Below are positions 13,634 through 13,713 of a stretch of 13,713 nt of DNA, piece by piece; position 1 is the first letter of the stretch; every line of letters begins with the position of its first letter. Position numbers and translations under genes: made by a program. Under the pieces are notes generated by a model. That model did not search any database. It saw nothing but the letters and a program-made list of their open reading frames with translations, and was not told the origin of the DNA. The DNA is taken from the NCBI GenBank assembly GCA_020342025.1, contig CP070840.1:3658439-3672151 (forward strand), read 5' to 3'. The DNA is from Deltaproteobacteria bacterium (lineage in GTDB: Bacteria; Desulfobacterota; DSM-4660; Desulfatiglandales; HGW-15).

Positions 13634-13713
13634 AGATGGGCGTTTTCCGACAGCTTCTACGCTGGCCTGAAAGCCAGGGTGGTGCTCGGACCTTCTTCTC
13701 CTTCTTTGTGCAA

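Larger units (their letters stand above)
13369..13656. mobile_element. 288-bp hairpin-rich repeat element downstream of livH2
   Basis: An AT- and GC-mixed non-coding block with imperfect terminal inverted repeats (AGACTGTCGAAAA at the left, TTTTCCGACAGCTT at the right), flanked by a 5-bp direct repeat CTACG (13364-13368 and 13657-13661) that could be a target duplication. Inside are many stem-loops, including GGCGTAC/GTACGCC at 13494-13513 around loop ATAGAA. The remainder of 13337-13713 holds a small CTGGC/GCCAG hairpin after the element and no gene I can support. The texture is that of dispersed intergenic repeats; whether it recurs in this genome cannot be seen from one window. Confidence 0.55.

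Overview
The window looks like a chromosomal segment of a heterotrophic, probably sulfate-reducing-type Desulfobacterota (deltaproteobacterial) bacterium. This is an inference from the gene repertoire (several branched-chain/amide ABC permeases, HyuA/HyuB, secreted DUF5329-type proteins, an unassigned Cys-cluster protein) and from the hairpin-rich intergenic repeats. No rRNA or tRNA is present to anchor taxonomy.

Layout. (1) Positions 1-2699, minus strand: a HAAT-family (Liv-type) ABC transporter operon in the order substrate-binding protein, LivH permease, LivM permease. LivM runs off the left edge and is interrupted by an in-frame amber codon exactly where the family normally has a Tyr. (2) 2892-3674, minus: a DUF1445/YcsI family protein, related to D-glutamate cyclase. 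(3) 3854-5967, minus: a run of small or unassigned genes: a secreted 127-aa protein, a 266-aa protein with a CX3CX2CX5C cluster, a DUF5329-like secreted protein, and a 52-aa single-pass membrane peptide with a near-perfect ribosome binding site. (4) 6332-10275, plus: hyuA and hyuB, the two subunits of a hydantoinase/oxoprolinase. They are separated by a 380-bp terminal-inverted-repeat element that appears to have inserted at the hyuA stop codon. (5) 10296-12161, minus: an 11-TPR exported protein followed by a membrane-anchored protein of unknown function. (6) 12470-13336, plus: a second, divergent LivH-type permease behind a consensus-quality sigma70 promoter, followed by a second hairpin-rich repeat element to the right edge.

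How the genes may work together. The HAAT transporter, the DUF1445 protein (family link: D-Glu to 5-oxo-D-proline) and HyuA/HyuB (ATP-dependent opening of 5-oxoproline, hydantoin or similar cyclic amides) form a plausible uptake-and-cleavage module for a cyclic amide or amino acid derivative. The substrate cannot be read from sequence. The most striking observations are the two inserted elements. The first splits hyuA-hyuB, and its removal would restore a 12-nt intergenic gap with an intact ribosome binding site. Its two main internal hairpins have complementary loops. The second lies just behind livH2.
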